Positions 33,537 to 45,404 are shown, counted from the first letter of the stretch. The stretch is 64,000 bases of DNA from Lunularia cruciata (GCA_948567375.1 OX419756.1:39968552-40032551); one strand, 5' to 3'. Notes: generated from the letters alone by a model not told the origin. Program-made: numbers and translations.

Positions 33537-34198
33537 TGTGGCACTTTAGAGTCTATGTATGACTTATGTGTGAGTTATGTGTCTATAGTGTGTGATGTTG
33601 AAAACAATGTATGTTGTGTAGCGATGTATATACGCACGATAGTTATCATGCCATTTGTAGTGTCACATCTAGATTGCTCGGACACTAGAGTTGCTATGAT
33701 AATAGTTAGAGGTATTTAAGCAATCACTCATAGACTACTTTCTGACGGTTGGATTTTGTGTTTGGGGTAGTGACTTCACGGTGGAGCCCACCGTCACTTT
33801 GCACTATTTGTACCGTTGGGTGTGCCGTCAATGGGACCGTTAGGGTTCCAGACCTAGCTCAAGTCCAAGGGTATACTGTCAAAGTGCAGCTCCAAAGAGC
33901 TCACTTCTCTGATGTTGAGCCTTCAAGTTCCTAGCTATGGTGGACAAAGGACGGTAAGCATCACTTGGATTCTCCTAGCTAGAGTAGGTGGCGCTTGACA
34001 TTATCAATGCCCAGTTGTTTGCAGTTTATAGAGTGATAGATCAAGTACTGATTTGAGTTGAGTTGATTTGAGTGGTGTAAAAAAACAGATTATTGTCGCA
34101 CTTTAGAGTCTATGTATAACTTATGTGTGAGTTATGTGTTTATAGTGTATGACGTTGACAACAATATATGTTGTGTAACAATGTATATACGCACAACA
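33537..34198 (+). repeat. L1 LTR, 3' LTR of element D
   Basis: 662 bp from TGTGGCACTTTAG to CGCACAACA. The first about 103 bp (33537-33639) recur as the last 105 bp (34094-34198) with few changes. The C copy at 12509-13150 has the same structure and the same end, which supports the boundary. The left-side copy at 23994 has only the core. Confidence 0.75.
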
Positions 34199-37100
34199 TA
34201 GCATATCTTGAATTGATAAATTTGCTTAATAAAATTTAAGCATAATAATATACAAGCTAAGTCAATCCTATAATGATTCTAAAAGTGCAACTAGAAACTT
34301 TATTTAGTCCACAAAGTCTTGTCTAACTTTAGGAAGTATTGAATCAAGAGTCCAAATGGCTTATCTTTTCCTTGCATTGGATACCATAAGAAAACATTCA
34401 TTTTCTATATAGCAGAACATCTCATATTCTTGATAAATCATATTAGATATAGTATTTTTTGAAATATCAAAACCTACTTAAATTATTATAAATATAGAAT
34501 AACTTATACATATTAAGTTTTTAAGAAATGAAATACATAAGAAATAATAGTGCTTCTTATAAATTTTGCAATGAGTCTTATTAAATATTGATGTTTTCTT
34601 GGCTGACTATTACTTTGCTTGTATTATTGGTCAAGTTGGTTTCCATATCATTTGGATAATTTGTAATATATTGCCTAAAATTGACATATCTTCAATTTTA
34701 GTGGAGTCTTTCTAAGTTAGCATTGATTAATGTTTTGCACTAAATAACATCAATCTTTATAGCAATAGCTTCATGCTTTTGCATATAATAGGTTTTATTG
34801 GGTGATAGATTTTATGGACATACAAGAATTGAAGAGATAAGAAAGTCATATCTTTTGATTACTTATATCTTGTATAAATTTCAACATGTATTAAAAGAAT
34901 TCATGATTATCTCTATCTTTGTATAAGGTTTCAACTCTTATAAAAAAATTTCAATGTTACTCTTTTTGTAAAATATCTAAAATATAAGGTTTATCTAAAA
35001 TATGCTTTAAGAGGTTCAAAAATTAATTGTAATCTTGCAACTCCCATAGCATTGAAGGATCTTGATCATCTGATTAAGCAAGGTGAATCATTGGATTGGC
35101 CAAGGAGATGCATCTTAAAAATAAAAGATTATGATATAATACTTTCAATTTTTAATAAATCTTTGATATGGGGCAAAAATTATAATTAAAAAATATGAAA
35201 TTAAAAGTTACATGAATTTTCTTCAAGGAACTGAAGATATAGTGAGTTTGATAATGAATTTGCTAAAAAAATTTAACCTTTATTGATTCAAATCCCTTCA
35301 TTATATAAATTTTTGTGGAAATATAGTGTTAGATCCTTGGAATTTGGCTTTTTGTACATAAGCAAACTATATTGGAGTTTATTTTATCAATCCAAGGATA
35401 TAACTATAATTTGGAGTACAACTAAATTTTTTTATAGTTTTAATCTGATAGAATAACGCACATTTGAGACTATCTAGTATCACATTTGGATGCTTTATAA
35501 CAATAATTGGAGTTTGTAGTCCAACTTCTGTTTGCATAAGTACGACATTGCTAGTTTTGTTAAAAGTGTTTGGGCATATTAGAAGACCAACAATATACTT
35601 TGAAATGTGCATCTTACAACTTGTATGTATTTCCAAGTGTAAGTATTCAATCTTCAACACCTCTTCATTTACTTGTTTCCATAATTATTTCTCATCATAT
35701 ACTTATAATGAACACATTTACTATCATATATCAACCATAAACAACTCCTTGAGTTGGAATATATATATATATCTAATTGTTAAAATTTTAATCTATATAA
35801 AAAAATTACATAATATATATCCCATTAACCACGTATATGAAAACAAGACAATTGTTATTGTTATTAAATATGAGCAGCATGAAGATTCATAAAATAAAGT
35901 TATCTAATAAAGATTGACAACGACTAGACATTGAGAATTAAAATTAAGGAGCCGGTTAGGAGACATCACTCTTTGATACACATCAAAGATGCGATATAAT
36001 GTCACACATGGGATCTTAACTTCATCCCAACTCTTTAGAATTATCCCCTCTTTGATGTCTTTGAGTCCTAGGCAAACACGAGTTCATTCCTTGGACTGAA
36101 CAGGATTACATCATTAGGAAATTGCAAAATTAAGGTGGAATATGTCCACATGAGTGGGGATTTGAAGAAGCAATCATCAAGTGAAATAGGAGGTTTGAAT
36201 ATCACTCTTGTTTACCAAAAAGTGCATTGAGGCAAGTACAAATGAAACACAAAGAATGTTATTCAAATTCTTGAATTCTAGGAGTTGTAAGGTAGATCAG
36301 CAAGTGAATCAAAATTAACAAAGAATTCAAACTATAGTGAACGGAGAGAACAAGACAAAGAGACTTCACCCCAAGGCAAGAAAAATGTGAATCAAAACAA
36401 ATATTAGCTGGTGCTAGTGTCATAATGTTTTGCCTTCAAAATCACTATCAAGAAGAAACTCTCTCAAATATATAAAATTTAATATTTATAAAATTTATAC
36501 AAGGTCAATAGATCAAGAAATATGGCCCCAAGTTAGAGAAAAAAATTGACTTAGTTATATACATTTAACACCTGGATTACTTTCCAATTACCAAAAGGAT
36601 CATGTGTGGGGTATTATATCAAATGTGTAAGGGTGTCCCCAACCAGAGAGGTGTTGTCTTCCAACGTGCTCCCTACAAATATTAGTAATTAAGTATGATA
36701 TATGATATGGAGTTATAGATGAATAGAGTATCATATATATTCCAGCCATCCTATTTGCACTCTATTGCTAATTTACAAGACCAAGTTTGGAGAAAATAAG
36801 GAACTTAAATAAAAGAAAATGATGAACTAAGAATAAAATCCTATAATTTTTTAGATGCAAAATCACCTTGTCTTTTCTTATATTTTTAATACTATAAAGA
36901 TTATATAATTTATACATCTTATATAACTACATCAGATTATATAACTTAGAGTACAAGTAAGGAGATAAAAGAAAAGAGATGTGCTTAAATTGAATAAAAC
37001 GTACTTACTTGAATACTTCAAATGACTCAAACTCTAAATCTTATAACCAAAAGATATATGTATGCTTTCTTTTTGGTAAAGGTTAGTTGTTAGCTTCTTA

Positions 37101-37283
37101 AGCAAGTTACTTAGTTCTTAGGAAAATTTCTCAAATCTTTCTAGTCTTGATATATTGCAAGCTCTTTAGTGCCTCACTAGTCTAGAAAATCTCAATAAAT
37201 GTTCCTAAATTTCTTCTTGATATTGCTTTATAAATCCTTTTGAATAATTTTTAGAGTATCTTCTAAACATTGAATACTAGTAT
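34199..37283. other. AT-rich spacer without recognisable genes
   Basis: No supported gene or repeat match. Overlapping frames on both strands at 35379-35892 have no recognisable content and AT-driven composition, so they are not called. Confidence 0.45.
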
Positions 37284-37421
37284 TAAATTTTTTATGGATA
37301 TACTATGTAATTATTGGACTAACACAAGTATGGTTAAATTGAAAGAACAAATATTGTTCTTTCAATTTAACCATACTTGTGTTAGTCCAATAATTACATA
37401 GTAAATCCATAAAAAAATTTA
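37284..37421. repeat. Long near-perfect hairpin
   Basis: Arms 37284-37350 and 37354-37421 are reverse complements with one mismatch and one 1-base indel, around a 3-base ATA loop. Arm ends are centred on GAAAGAACAA / TTGTTCTTTC. A transcript would fold into a roughly 67-bp stem. It could be a foldback element, a young small-RNA precursor or a palindromic duplication. Confidence 0.9.
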
Positions 37422-37614
37422 TCAAGTATATCAAGTTTTCTAGTCACTTTTCTTTGGATGGACATCTTTTATATCAAGAAATTTATATAAAATATAATTT
37501 ACTTCAAAAATTATTAATTGAAAGTTAATCATGTAAACTAAATACACCAAATGGGCCTAATGAATGAAAGTATCAAGTTTTTAAAGCAAGATGTCACATA
37601 TTATGCAAAGTAGT

Positions 37615-37618
<4 letters not shown>

Positions 37619-37656
<38 letters not shown>
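37619..37656. repeat. (TA)n microsatellite
   Basis: About 18 uninterrupted TA repeats. Confidence 0.95.
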
Positions 37657-37661
<5 letters not shown>

Positions 37662-39151
37662 TATGATGAAAAATTCACTATCAAAATCATAATCATGTAA
37701 TGAAATTTACAGAGTAGTTTTAGAGAGGTCTAGATATTTTTTACTTAATAAGAGATCGCAAGCAACCATATATTAGAAATAAAATATCCATTTTCAATTT
37801 GGATAATAAAGTTTTTGACTTTCTGGTTAATATGCTCTAGTCTCTGATAGCCTCATTTCTTCTTCTTTCTTATTAATGCTAGCTAATTCCATTGTGATAG
37901 ATATAGATATTAATTGTAATATATTCTCTATGTTCATATTTCTATAAATATATATTTTATACATATAGATATTATCACTCTTAGGAGTTGTTGTTGTAAG
38001 ACGTCTTTGTTATCAGTTAGATGAGATATTACTAATATACTTTTCGAACTTCTCTACCTTTGTAAACTCGCTTTATTTAAGTAATAATATATTAACTCTT
38101 TTGATTCAAAAATCCATTAAGAATCTTATTTGACTACTAAAATACTATTAATATGATAGACAAAACAAAAAAGAATTGGAGTACGAGATTCATTTATATG
38201 AATTCCTTACAATAAAAGGTTAATGATAGCTTATGGCATTTGTAGAATATAAATTTTACAATAGTGTGTTGCTCAATAAATTATAAATATATTTTTAAAT
38301 GATAAGGAATATAATTTATGAATTAATAATATTTAATTTTTTCTTATTAATTTTTTTACAACTATTTTTAGTTTTATTGAAAATTTTATTATATAGTGTG
38401 TTATGATATTAACTTCAAATAATTTATCAAAAATAATTGTTTTATGAAATACGTCTAAAAATTATTATTATTTATCTTATTGATATTTATATTTAGTATT
38501 GAAAAATAGTATTATGTATCTTTGGTCATTTTTGTATAGAAGGTTTGAACGATTCTTGTGCTAGTAAGAAACATGATTTTGAAACATCAACACATAAATC
38601 AAAGTTATCTAAGAGTTCCTACAAAACAAATAGTTCATAGAAAAGGGTTCGATGCTTGTTATAAGGCTTTTGAGAAAAAAATTTGACTACATATTTGGTG
38701 AATTTAGCTTGATGTATTATTTGTATATGATTTTTAACATTTGTTCATTGCTCAGTTGAATAGCTTGAATTCTTGGTTTATTTGTAGTGCAATATTTATG
38801 CTAAATTGGCTTTTCAAGACGTTTTGAATAGCAAATGGTACCTCTTCCAACAATATTAATCGGCAATCAAGTGAATTTAATTTTCTAGATTTGCAGCTTC
38901 TTCTGTATAAGATTACAAATACATAGAAACAACAATACTCATGAATCAACTGATTGAAACATAAATTTTCATGAGCTGAAAATTAGGTGAATTTCATTCT
39001 TCTATATCTGAAGCAATCTCATTTGCAAGATTAAAATATATACTTACAAAATTTTATTATTTATTGGACAAGTCATCTTCACACTAATCAAAGAGCTATC
39101 TTGCATAGGAATCCGTGATTTGGATAAATAAAATCAATAGGTAAATAGTAG
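37657..39151. other. AT-rich spacer
   Basis: No recognisable gene. A minus frame at 38752-38949 has no family resemblance and is not called. Confidence 0.45.
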
Positions 39152-39445
39152 ATTTGCAATAAAAGACGAGTCAAGCAGCCGGAGAATCCACTTACTAGGG
39201 GTTGTCTGTGCGCTGCAAAAGATTCTTTTCACCACATTACTGACAAGTTACGGTGGCAGAGAGTTTCAGAACTAGAAAATTTTCACACCGACTATTGTCT
39301 GAGCAATTTTGACTACTTTGCCAATCCTGGAATAAAGGTTACAGTTGATGTAAACATGCCTCTGACCCTCCCTTCATCAGGATCTTTGGCAGCAGTCATT
39401 GTCGACAGTCTGTCGTGGATTTCAGTTTCAAAGTTTCAAACCTAG
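39152..39445 (+). CDS. Unassigned open frame, possible host exon
   Basis: 97 codons without a stop, no ATG until late, ending at TAG 39443. The text is protein-like (LRWQRVSELENFHTDYCLSN, then GIKVTVDVNMPLTLPSSG). It opens near a possible acceptor (CTTACTAG at 39191-39198). It lies at the left edge of a CpG-rich block that differs from the surrounding repeats. No family is recognised; exon of a host gene or a decayed gene are both possible. Confidence 0.35.
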   Translation: MCNKRRVKQPENPLTRGCLCAAKDSFHHITDKLRWQRVSELENFHTDYCLSNFDYFANPGIKVTVDVNMPLTLPSSGSLAAVIVDSLSWISVSKFQT

Positions 39446-40430
39446 CTTCTGTCCGATCCATAGTCGCTCATATTTAAAGCGAAACATAAAAAGCGGGAAC
39501 CGATGCGTCGCAAAAGCGCCATGAAACTGCCAATGACCCCGTCGACCAAACCTTTCGTTTCTGTCACGGTTCTGCCATATTATACTTCCTTCCAATTTCT
39601 CTTCTGACAGTTTATAAGTTGCACAAGCATGTCATAGCGATGGTCTGTTTCCCATTGGCGATGCTGACGATAGAACGGAGGTACTCTATCTACAAAAGCT
39701 CAGTCACACAGACTTGATGGATCAAAGAGCACGAGAGGTTCTCCTTCAAATAGAGCAACATGTAGCGCTGTCTTTATGGATCTGAATCAGCGGGTATTGA
39801 TGATCAAGTTTCGCAAGGCAGTACAGCCGCGGTACTGTTTCCTTATTTCCGTTTTGTCTGCTTCGTTTTCATTCCGAAACGAAGATTGGGAGAGTTGATT
39901 CCATTCCTTCGTATATGTCCCATTCGGGGGCCCATCGTAGCGAACGCAGGGAAAAGAATAATCCTGCCCGGCCTGCCTCAAAATCAGCCGACGACGAGCG
40001 ACACCTTGTAGTTGTAGCCAGGCCTAAAAACCAGATACGGCCAAAACTGGAGCTTGCCCTTCAACGCTATCGGAGAGTCCTTCCGATTTGTAACACTTGC
40101 CAAATTAAGCGCAGCGGAGATTCGCTGGTTTAGTGCAGGGAAAGCTCTGGTCGGGATTCGGAACTGGGTACTGGGACACGGCGTCATGGCGTCAGCACAC
40201 CTAGGCAAGGGGGTCCGACGCCGAGGCTAGGGAACCCAGGATACATTTCGAAATATGGCGACTCGTCCGGCGGCTGCGTGGGGGGAAAAGACGGAAGAAG
40301 GCTCGTCAACCGAGAAGAGGTTCCCGCCGTCAGCGTCAACTTCCATATTTCCCGACCAGGATTCCCCCCGTTCAAAGACCACTTGGAAATGATCATAACT
40401 AATCTTCCACAAAGGGTACCTTACATCGGG
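39180..40430. other. CpG-rich island
   Basis: Base composition changes sharply. CpG is frequent (for example GATGCGTCGCAAAAGCGCC near 39503 and CGTCCGGCGGCTGCG near 40264), whereas flanks are CpG-poor and AT-rich. This is the profile of an unmethylated host promoter and first exons. Short open frames occur on both strands (39618-39785 plus; 40354-40238 minus, starting MEVDADGGNLFSVDEPSS). The direction of any gene is not settled. Confidence 0.5.
39618..39785 (+). CDS. Unassigned 55-codon open frame in CpG island
   Basis: Open from 39618 (after a TAA at 39615) to TGA at 39783. Reads DADDRTEVLYLQKLSHTDLM and then REVLLQIEQHVALSLW, with good amino-acid balance and a strong pyrimidine-rich acceptor just upstream (TTCTCTTCTGACAG at 39597-39610). 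No family recognised. Could be an exon of a plus-strand host gene. Confidence 0.3.
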   Translation, partial: VAQACHSDGLFPIGDADDRTEVLYLQKLSHTDLMDQRAREVLLQIEQHVALSLWI

Positions 40431-40497
40431 AGATGCGGGAGAGTGTGGAGATGATCATTACTAATTTTCCAAATAATACCTTAATTCGGGACATTTG
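40389..40497. repeat. Imperfect tandem repeat at the LINE 5' side
   Basis: ATGATCATAACTAATCTTCC (from 40389) recurs as ATGATCATTACTAATTTTCC (from 40453), each followed by a related ACCTTA-ATCGGGA block, unit about 64 bp. It sits where the LINE sequence begins. Confidence 0.7.
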
Positions 40498-40499
40498 GA

Positions 40500-41199
40500 T
40501 GTGAAGGGTTGTTGTTTTGCAAAGAAGGGAACATATCGATAAGAACAACATGTGTTATTATTATTATTTTTGTGCTAACCATGGTTACACTTTCACATGT
40601 GAGGTTGTACAAGGTGGTTTGGGATATACCATACCTAGTGTGTCATCGACGCTTTATTTCGCAAGGAGTAAAGATTCACGTGAAAAGGATACACAAGGAT
40701 TATGATTGGACCACTTGGGATACTCGCGTGAGACGAACGATCACATCAACAGCAGTGACACTCGGGATTACACACACTTGTTCTATCCCTTTGTTGATTG
40801 TTCCGGGGATACCAATTGAGTCATGAGAGTGGTTAGCTTCTCGGGCAGGTTGCATTTTGGGTTTATTTGAGACTAGTTTTCCTTGTCCACGTCTATTCCA
40901 TAGGCTACCCCGCACACTCCATGATGAGGCTAGATAGGCCTTTTGCCACCACTTGATTGTTTGGAACGTGATCTTGTGATCACGACGAGTTAGCATGGTT
41001 CCTATTCCTTTTACTCCTTTGATGGTATCTTTGTTATGCTAGAGGAGGACGTGCGAGGCATAGAGAGATGGCTGCTAGATTTCATTGATTCCGAGCGGGG
41101 GATTGGGTGGCCTTTCAGGAAGAGTTTGTTAGGGCTACACGATTTAGGAGACAAGCATCACCACAGGATACCACAAAGTTCACTTGATTACGACGGTGT
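40500..41199 (+). pseudogene. RLE LINE plus copy, N-terminal region
   Basis: Corresponds to 18560-17840 of the minus copy, with which it aligns throughout. Fragments such as HGYTFTC (near 40580) suggest a former N-terminal zinc-finger region. Broken by stops and frame changes. Confidence 0.6.
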
Positions 41200-42267
41200 A
41201 TGACATTGGGTCAGGCGGGAGAGTTTAGTAGAGCAACACGAGCACTAAACCCTTTGTCTATGGAAAGTCTTATTGATGAGACTATCTCTTCCCTATGCTC
41301 ACTACATCCTATAGCAGTAGAGGGACTACCACTAAAGATCTTAGATTATCAACTTGAGCAGCCTTTATGTTTTGATAGGTCACTATTTGCACAAGCATTG
41401 TGCATTGCTCCTCGCTTTTCCTCAAGAGACTTGTCAAGGATGGTTTATGAGCACCTTAGAGATTGCTTCCAAGCAGATAATCCTTCTAGTGGTTTTACCA
41501 AGTTGTTTCAAGTGGCTACAACAATAGCAAGAGGAGACATTCCTATGTCTCTTAGTCAGATGTTAAATGCCAGTCAACTTCTCACAATGGAGAAGGACAC
41601 AAGGGGCATTAGACCAATTGCTATTGGAGAGATATTCTTGCGGTTGGTCAATCATACCATTGTCCTTCAACATTGTTCTCACTTTTGACAACACCTCAGT
41701 CCATATGAGTTTGGAGTAGCTACACCTAGAGGATGTGAGGCTATTTCTTTAGGCATTAGAGCACTCCTAGATATCCATCCAAAGTGGGTCATCCTACAGG
41801 TGGATGTTGAGAATGTTTTTAATAACATCTCACAGACATCTATCTTTAGAGAGCTTAGTGAGGCTAGTAGATCCTTGAGGAGTCTCATACCTTTTGTGAG
41901 GTCTTTTTATGGCTCTCCTACTTCCCTTTACTACGAACATGGTAGTTCACAAGAAGGAGTCACCATCTTGGAGTCAACTGTTGGTACACATCAAGGAGAT
42001 CCTTTGGGGTGGCCCTTATTTGCCATGGCTCACTTTAGAGCTCTCTTATCTACTACTACTACTTTGGCCATGCAAGGTTGTGTATTTCCCTCCTTGGCAG
42101 ATGATACACACATCATAGGCCTTGTAGATCAAATTAGGCAGTCCATGACTACCAAGCTACATCTAGTAGGCTTGAGAGTCAAGGTGTCAAAGTGTAGGGC
42201 ATGGTCCCCTTTAGGTATCCCTCCACACCTTGAGCTTCCAGAGGGGTGTATCACATCCATAGATTGA
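41200..42267 (+). pseudogene. RLE LINE plus copy, reverse transcriptase
   Basis: Two open blocks, 41200-41688 and 41800-42267, separated by a stop. RT motifs in order: pre-RT AGEFSRATRALNPLS, motif 1 EKDTRGIRPIAIGEIFLRL, motif A VDVENVFNNIS, motif B THQGDPLGWPLF, motif C SLADDTHIIG. The ADD active site is kept. The pattern is that of non-LTR (LINE) reverse transcriptases with a single ORF. The family performs target-primed reverse transcription. Confidence 0.88.
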
Positions 42268-43334
42268 CTTTGTGTTCTTGGAGTGTCAGTAGGATCAGAG
42301 GATTTTGTCACAAACTTCTTAGATGTTGCCCTTGTAGAGGATGTTCTCCATGTGGATGACCTTCCATTACTAGGAGATCCGCATGTGGCATTTGATATAC
42401 TCTCTTCTAGTATTTCTCGTCCACCATCTTACCTCATCCGTACAATTTCTCCCTCACTATCCTTCCTATCATGTGGAGAGCATTTGATAGGAGGATTATG
42501 GGAGTCTTTGGTGATATTATTGGACCAAGGACTTTTGAGTGTATGACAAGGGATTTAGCACGTATATAGACGGCTCTGCCGATCTCACATGGTGGGGTTG
42601 GCTTGCTATCTATGGAGGAGATGACACCTATAGCGTTTTTGGGTAGTTGGGCTCTCTTGTCACCCCTACTTTCCTCTTATTTTGTGGTTGTTGATAAGCC
42701 GGTTTTTGAGACTTATGTGACAAAGGTGGGGGGAGGATCCTTTTTGCTCCAGGTGTTATTGCGGAAAACAAGAGATAGTCTATCCCCACAAGCACAAGAA
42801 GATTTTTCACCTTTTGCTTCACTATCGTCAAATTGGACTAGAGGTTTACAGTCTTCCTTGATGGATCAACAATGTGAGCATACGCTACATTCTCTCTCAG
42901 TCGACTTGTCTATTCCTCAAGCTCCTAGAGCACATCTTTGCTCTTGCTCCGGCAAGGATGCAAGCTCTTGGATCTAGGCTCTTGGATCCTAGCTCAATCA
43001 TGCATTAGGGCATTCTGACTTGCACTAGCTACTTTCTCTATAGCAATGAGGTTTTGCCTAGGTTTGGTCCACCTATCTGCATCTTCATTACTCACTTGTG
43101 AGTGTGGTTCTACTCTAGATGCAGCAGCAGTCCACATGACACGATGTCCTTTTGGAGGACAAAGGATAGCTACCCATGATGCCATTAGGGACATAGTGTT
43201 TGCTATGGCACGAGAGGGTGGATACTTGGCTTGGAGGGAACATTTGTATGCTTTGCAGATGACACATGTCAAGGCAGACTTATACTTGGTCCGAGATGAT
43301 CAAGTGATAGTAGCGGATGTTGTGGTTACGGACC
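42268..43334 (+). pseudogene. RLE LINE plus copy, thumb, zinc knuckle and endonuclease start
   Basis: Thumb region 42283-42560 and linker to about 42977. Then 43046-43334 has a Cys/His motif CECG, 8 residues, HMTRC, followed by RIATHDAIRDIVFAMAREGG and the start of a restriction-like endonuclease (KADLYLVRDD, VADVVVTDL). The frame is cut at 43334 by the solo L2 LTR and resumes at 44099. A C-terminal zinc motif plus PD-(D/E)XK-type nuclease is the hallmark of RLE LINEs such as R2-like groups. Confidence 0.75.
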
Positions 43335-44098
43335 TGTAATACCAAGAGCTAGCCATATGATCTAGATGTGAAATTTGGTTTGGTAACATTGGGGGTGATG
43401 TTATACATGATGATCAAAATACATCAGATAGAAACATCACCAAAAAGGTACTTCTACTAATAGTGCAAAAAACAAAATAGACTTGAAAACTTAGAACTAA
43501 TAGCTAAACATATGATTTAAAGGTGAGAATTGGTTTGGTAACATTTGGAAGGATGTTACACATGATGGACTGAATAGATCAAAAAGAGGTATCACCAAAA
43601 GGAGACTTCTAATAATTGAGTAGGAACCGAAATATGCTTAAAATCTTTGAAGGCAATTTTGGAGGCCTAAACAAATGAATTAGGCCTAAAAAATGTGCAG
43701 ATTCTGCCCCCCTTTCCCAAAAAAAGGAAAGACTAGCTTTCCCTCCCCCTCCTTGCTTTGTCTCATTGAGAGCTTTCCAATAGTACCTCACCCATGTGAT
43801 TTTGAGATTCATACAAGAAGATTCCCTAAAAGATTCCCTTTGGTCAAAGCTTGGTTGACCAACCAGATAGGACCAAGACTGACATGTCACCCATCCAAGT
43901 AAGTAATCCAAGGGTGGAACTTGTTGACATGTCACCTATCAGTGTGTCTAATCCTAGGGTGGAGCTTCCTTGGAGGAGATCCTCTTTGTCTATATAATAA
44001 AGAGAATGTGTTCCTTTGGGGCATCCGAAGTTGAGTGCAAAATCAAGTGTTTCTCATGGTGTGTTTCTTCTCAAGTCTCATATCCTTGGAGCATTATA
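43335..44098 (+). repeat. Solo L2 LTR with perfect target duplication
   Basis: 764 bp from TGTAATACC to GCATTATA, flanked on both sides by GGACC (43330-43334 and 44099-44103). It interrupts the endonuclease domain of the LINE. The minus LINE copy has uninterrupted sequence with GGATC at the same place (about 15674-15678), an independent empty site. Confidence 0.93.
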
Positions 44099-44345
44099 GG
44101 ACCCTACGCGGGATACAATTTCAGAGGGAGTGATTACCCATCCCCCTAGATGGGCAGCAAGTGCAACAGTAGGTTGCAAAGGTCTCCAAGTATAGGGGCA
44201 TGCAATGAGATCACCTCTTTGTTCCTCTAGCCTTGGAGTTATATAGAGCGATGGACACAACATTTGACACATTTTTCAGAGAGTATGCGAGAGCTTATCA
44301 TGTTAAGCGTTGGGAGTACCACTCTCACTCTCATACTTTGTAGCA
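44099..44345 (+). pseudogene. RLE LINE plus copy, end of endonuclease
   Basis: Continuation of the split domain: DPTRDTISEGVITHPP right after the target duplication, later FDTFFREYARAYHVKRWEYH in a shifted frame. A Lys/Tyr-containing segment and a PLALE-like segment before it fit the second half of RLE domains. Matches 15620-15380 of the minus copy and 14640-14790. Confidence 0.65.
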
Positions 44346-44840
44346 TATTTTAGCCAGCGTGTGTCCATTGCTCTACAGAGTGAGTGGCTGGTGCAATCCA
44401 TAGGAGAGCAATCACATTAGGTGATGTCTATTCGAATGCTCTAGTTGTGTGTAGACTGTACGACTTGCATAGCTCGGATATCTTAGGTGCGGTAGGGCAG
44501 ATTTCTCATATAGACTCTATTGGGGCTTAGCTCTATGTTACCTTTTTTGTCTCTCCCTTGTGCGGCTTGATGGGGTCTTCCCATCCTTCGGATTTCCTAC
44601 GCGGTCGCCTACTTTACCTTATCTTCCAATGGTACTCTTTCCTTTCTCTTACGAGGACCCATTCGTTGATACCAAATTTCCTTGCACATTGAATAAAGTA
44701 ATATATCCGAAGCTAAAATGGGGCTTAGCCTCATTTTACCCCCTTATTATGTCTTTTCCTTGTCCGATTTGATGGGGTAGTGCCAACCTTCTTGTGATCG
44801 CCTTCTCTAATTTATCCGAAGGAAAAGAGAAAAAGTAATA
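44346..44840 (+). repeat. RLE LINE 3' UTR with internal tandem repeat
   Basis: A roughly 195-bp unit occurs twice: 44512-44615 and 44705-44825 share GGGGCTTAGC, TGATGGGGT and GTGATCGCCTTCT-like or GGTCGCCTACTT blocks. The minus copy has only one such unit near 15150-15250. Confidence 0.65.
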
Positions 44841-45051
44841 CAAAACACCTAAAAGCGCAAGAGGTGAGAACTAACATTGATGCCCAAAGATGAAAGGCAA
44901 AAATCCCAAGGGGGAAATAATCATTTTACTTGTGAATGATGTAGTTTGATAGAGGTTCTCTAATGGCGTGTCTCTTTTATCTTTTGCATATAACAAAAGA
45001 TCAGGGTTAGATTAAATCGATCCATACTAATTTAGTATTGTAGACCACGGA

Positions 45052-45195
45052 ATGGTTGATTTTAAAAAAAGTGCTTTCATAGTCGAGGGTTACAGCTGGA
45101 ATCTTGATTTCGATTTTGATTCAGGATTATTGAATGATGATGCAAACATAATTGCAGAGTGTCAAAGTCGTCTAAGATACATAATCAAAATTTAG
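45052..45195 (+). CDS. Unassigned 47-codon frame
   Basis: ATG at 45052, stop TAG at 45193. Text includes VEGYSWNLDFDFDSGLLND and AECQSRLRYIIKI, which is unlike AT-driven chance frames. The stop is followed at once by GTAGGA, a donor-like sequence. May be a host exon with a late stop or a short decayed piece. No family recognised. Confidence 0.3.
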   Translation: MVDFKKSAFIVEGYSWNLDFDFDSGLLNDDANIIAECQSRLRYIIKI

Positions 45196-45404
45196 GTAGG
45201 AGATATTGTATTCTTGGCCCGGCCAATTCTGTAGATGGGTTGTATCTTAATCTAAGCAAGTTACTCGCCTTCCAGTTTCATAAACTGATTTGGTTTTAGG
45301 AGTTACGTAACTTCTTACTTAACAAGATTATGTGTTTAATAAAAAAGTTCAAACTTCTTAGATCTTATTTTTTTGCACATGCGATGCCAGATTGTACCTT
45401 GCGT

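Noticed and set aside
35379-35892. Overlapping long frames on both strands
   Set aside because: AT-driven composition, no recognisable motif, and the two frames are mirror images; treated as chance.
35900-37280. Possible further LTR element in the AT-rich spacer
   Set aside because: No TG/CA bounded repeat pair, primer site or coding domain could be seen.
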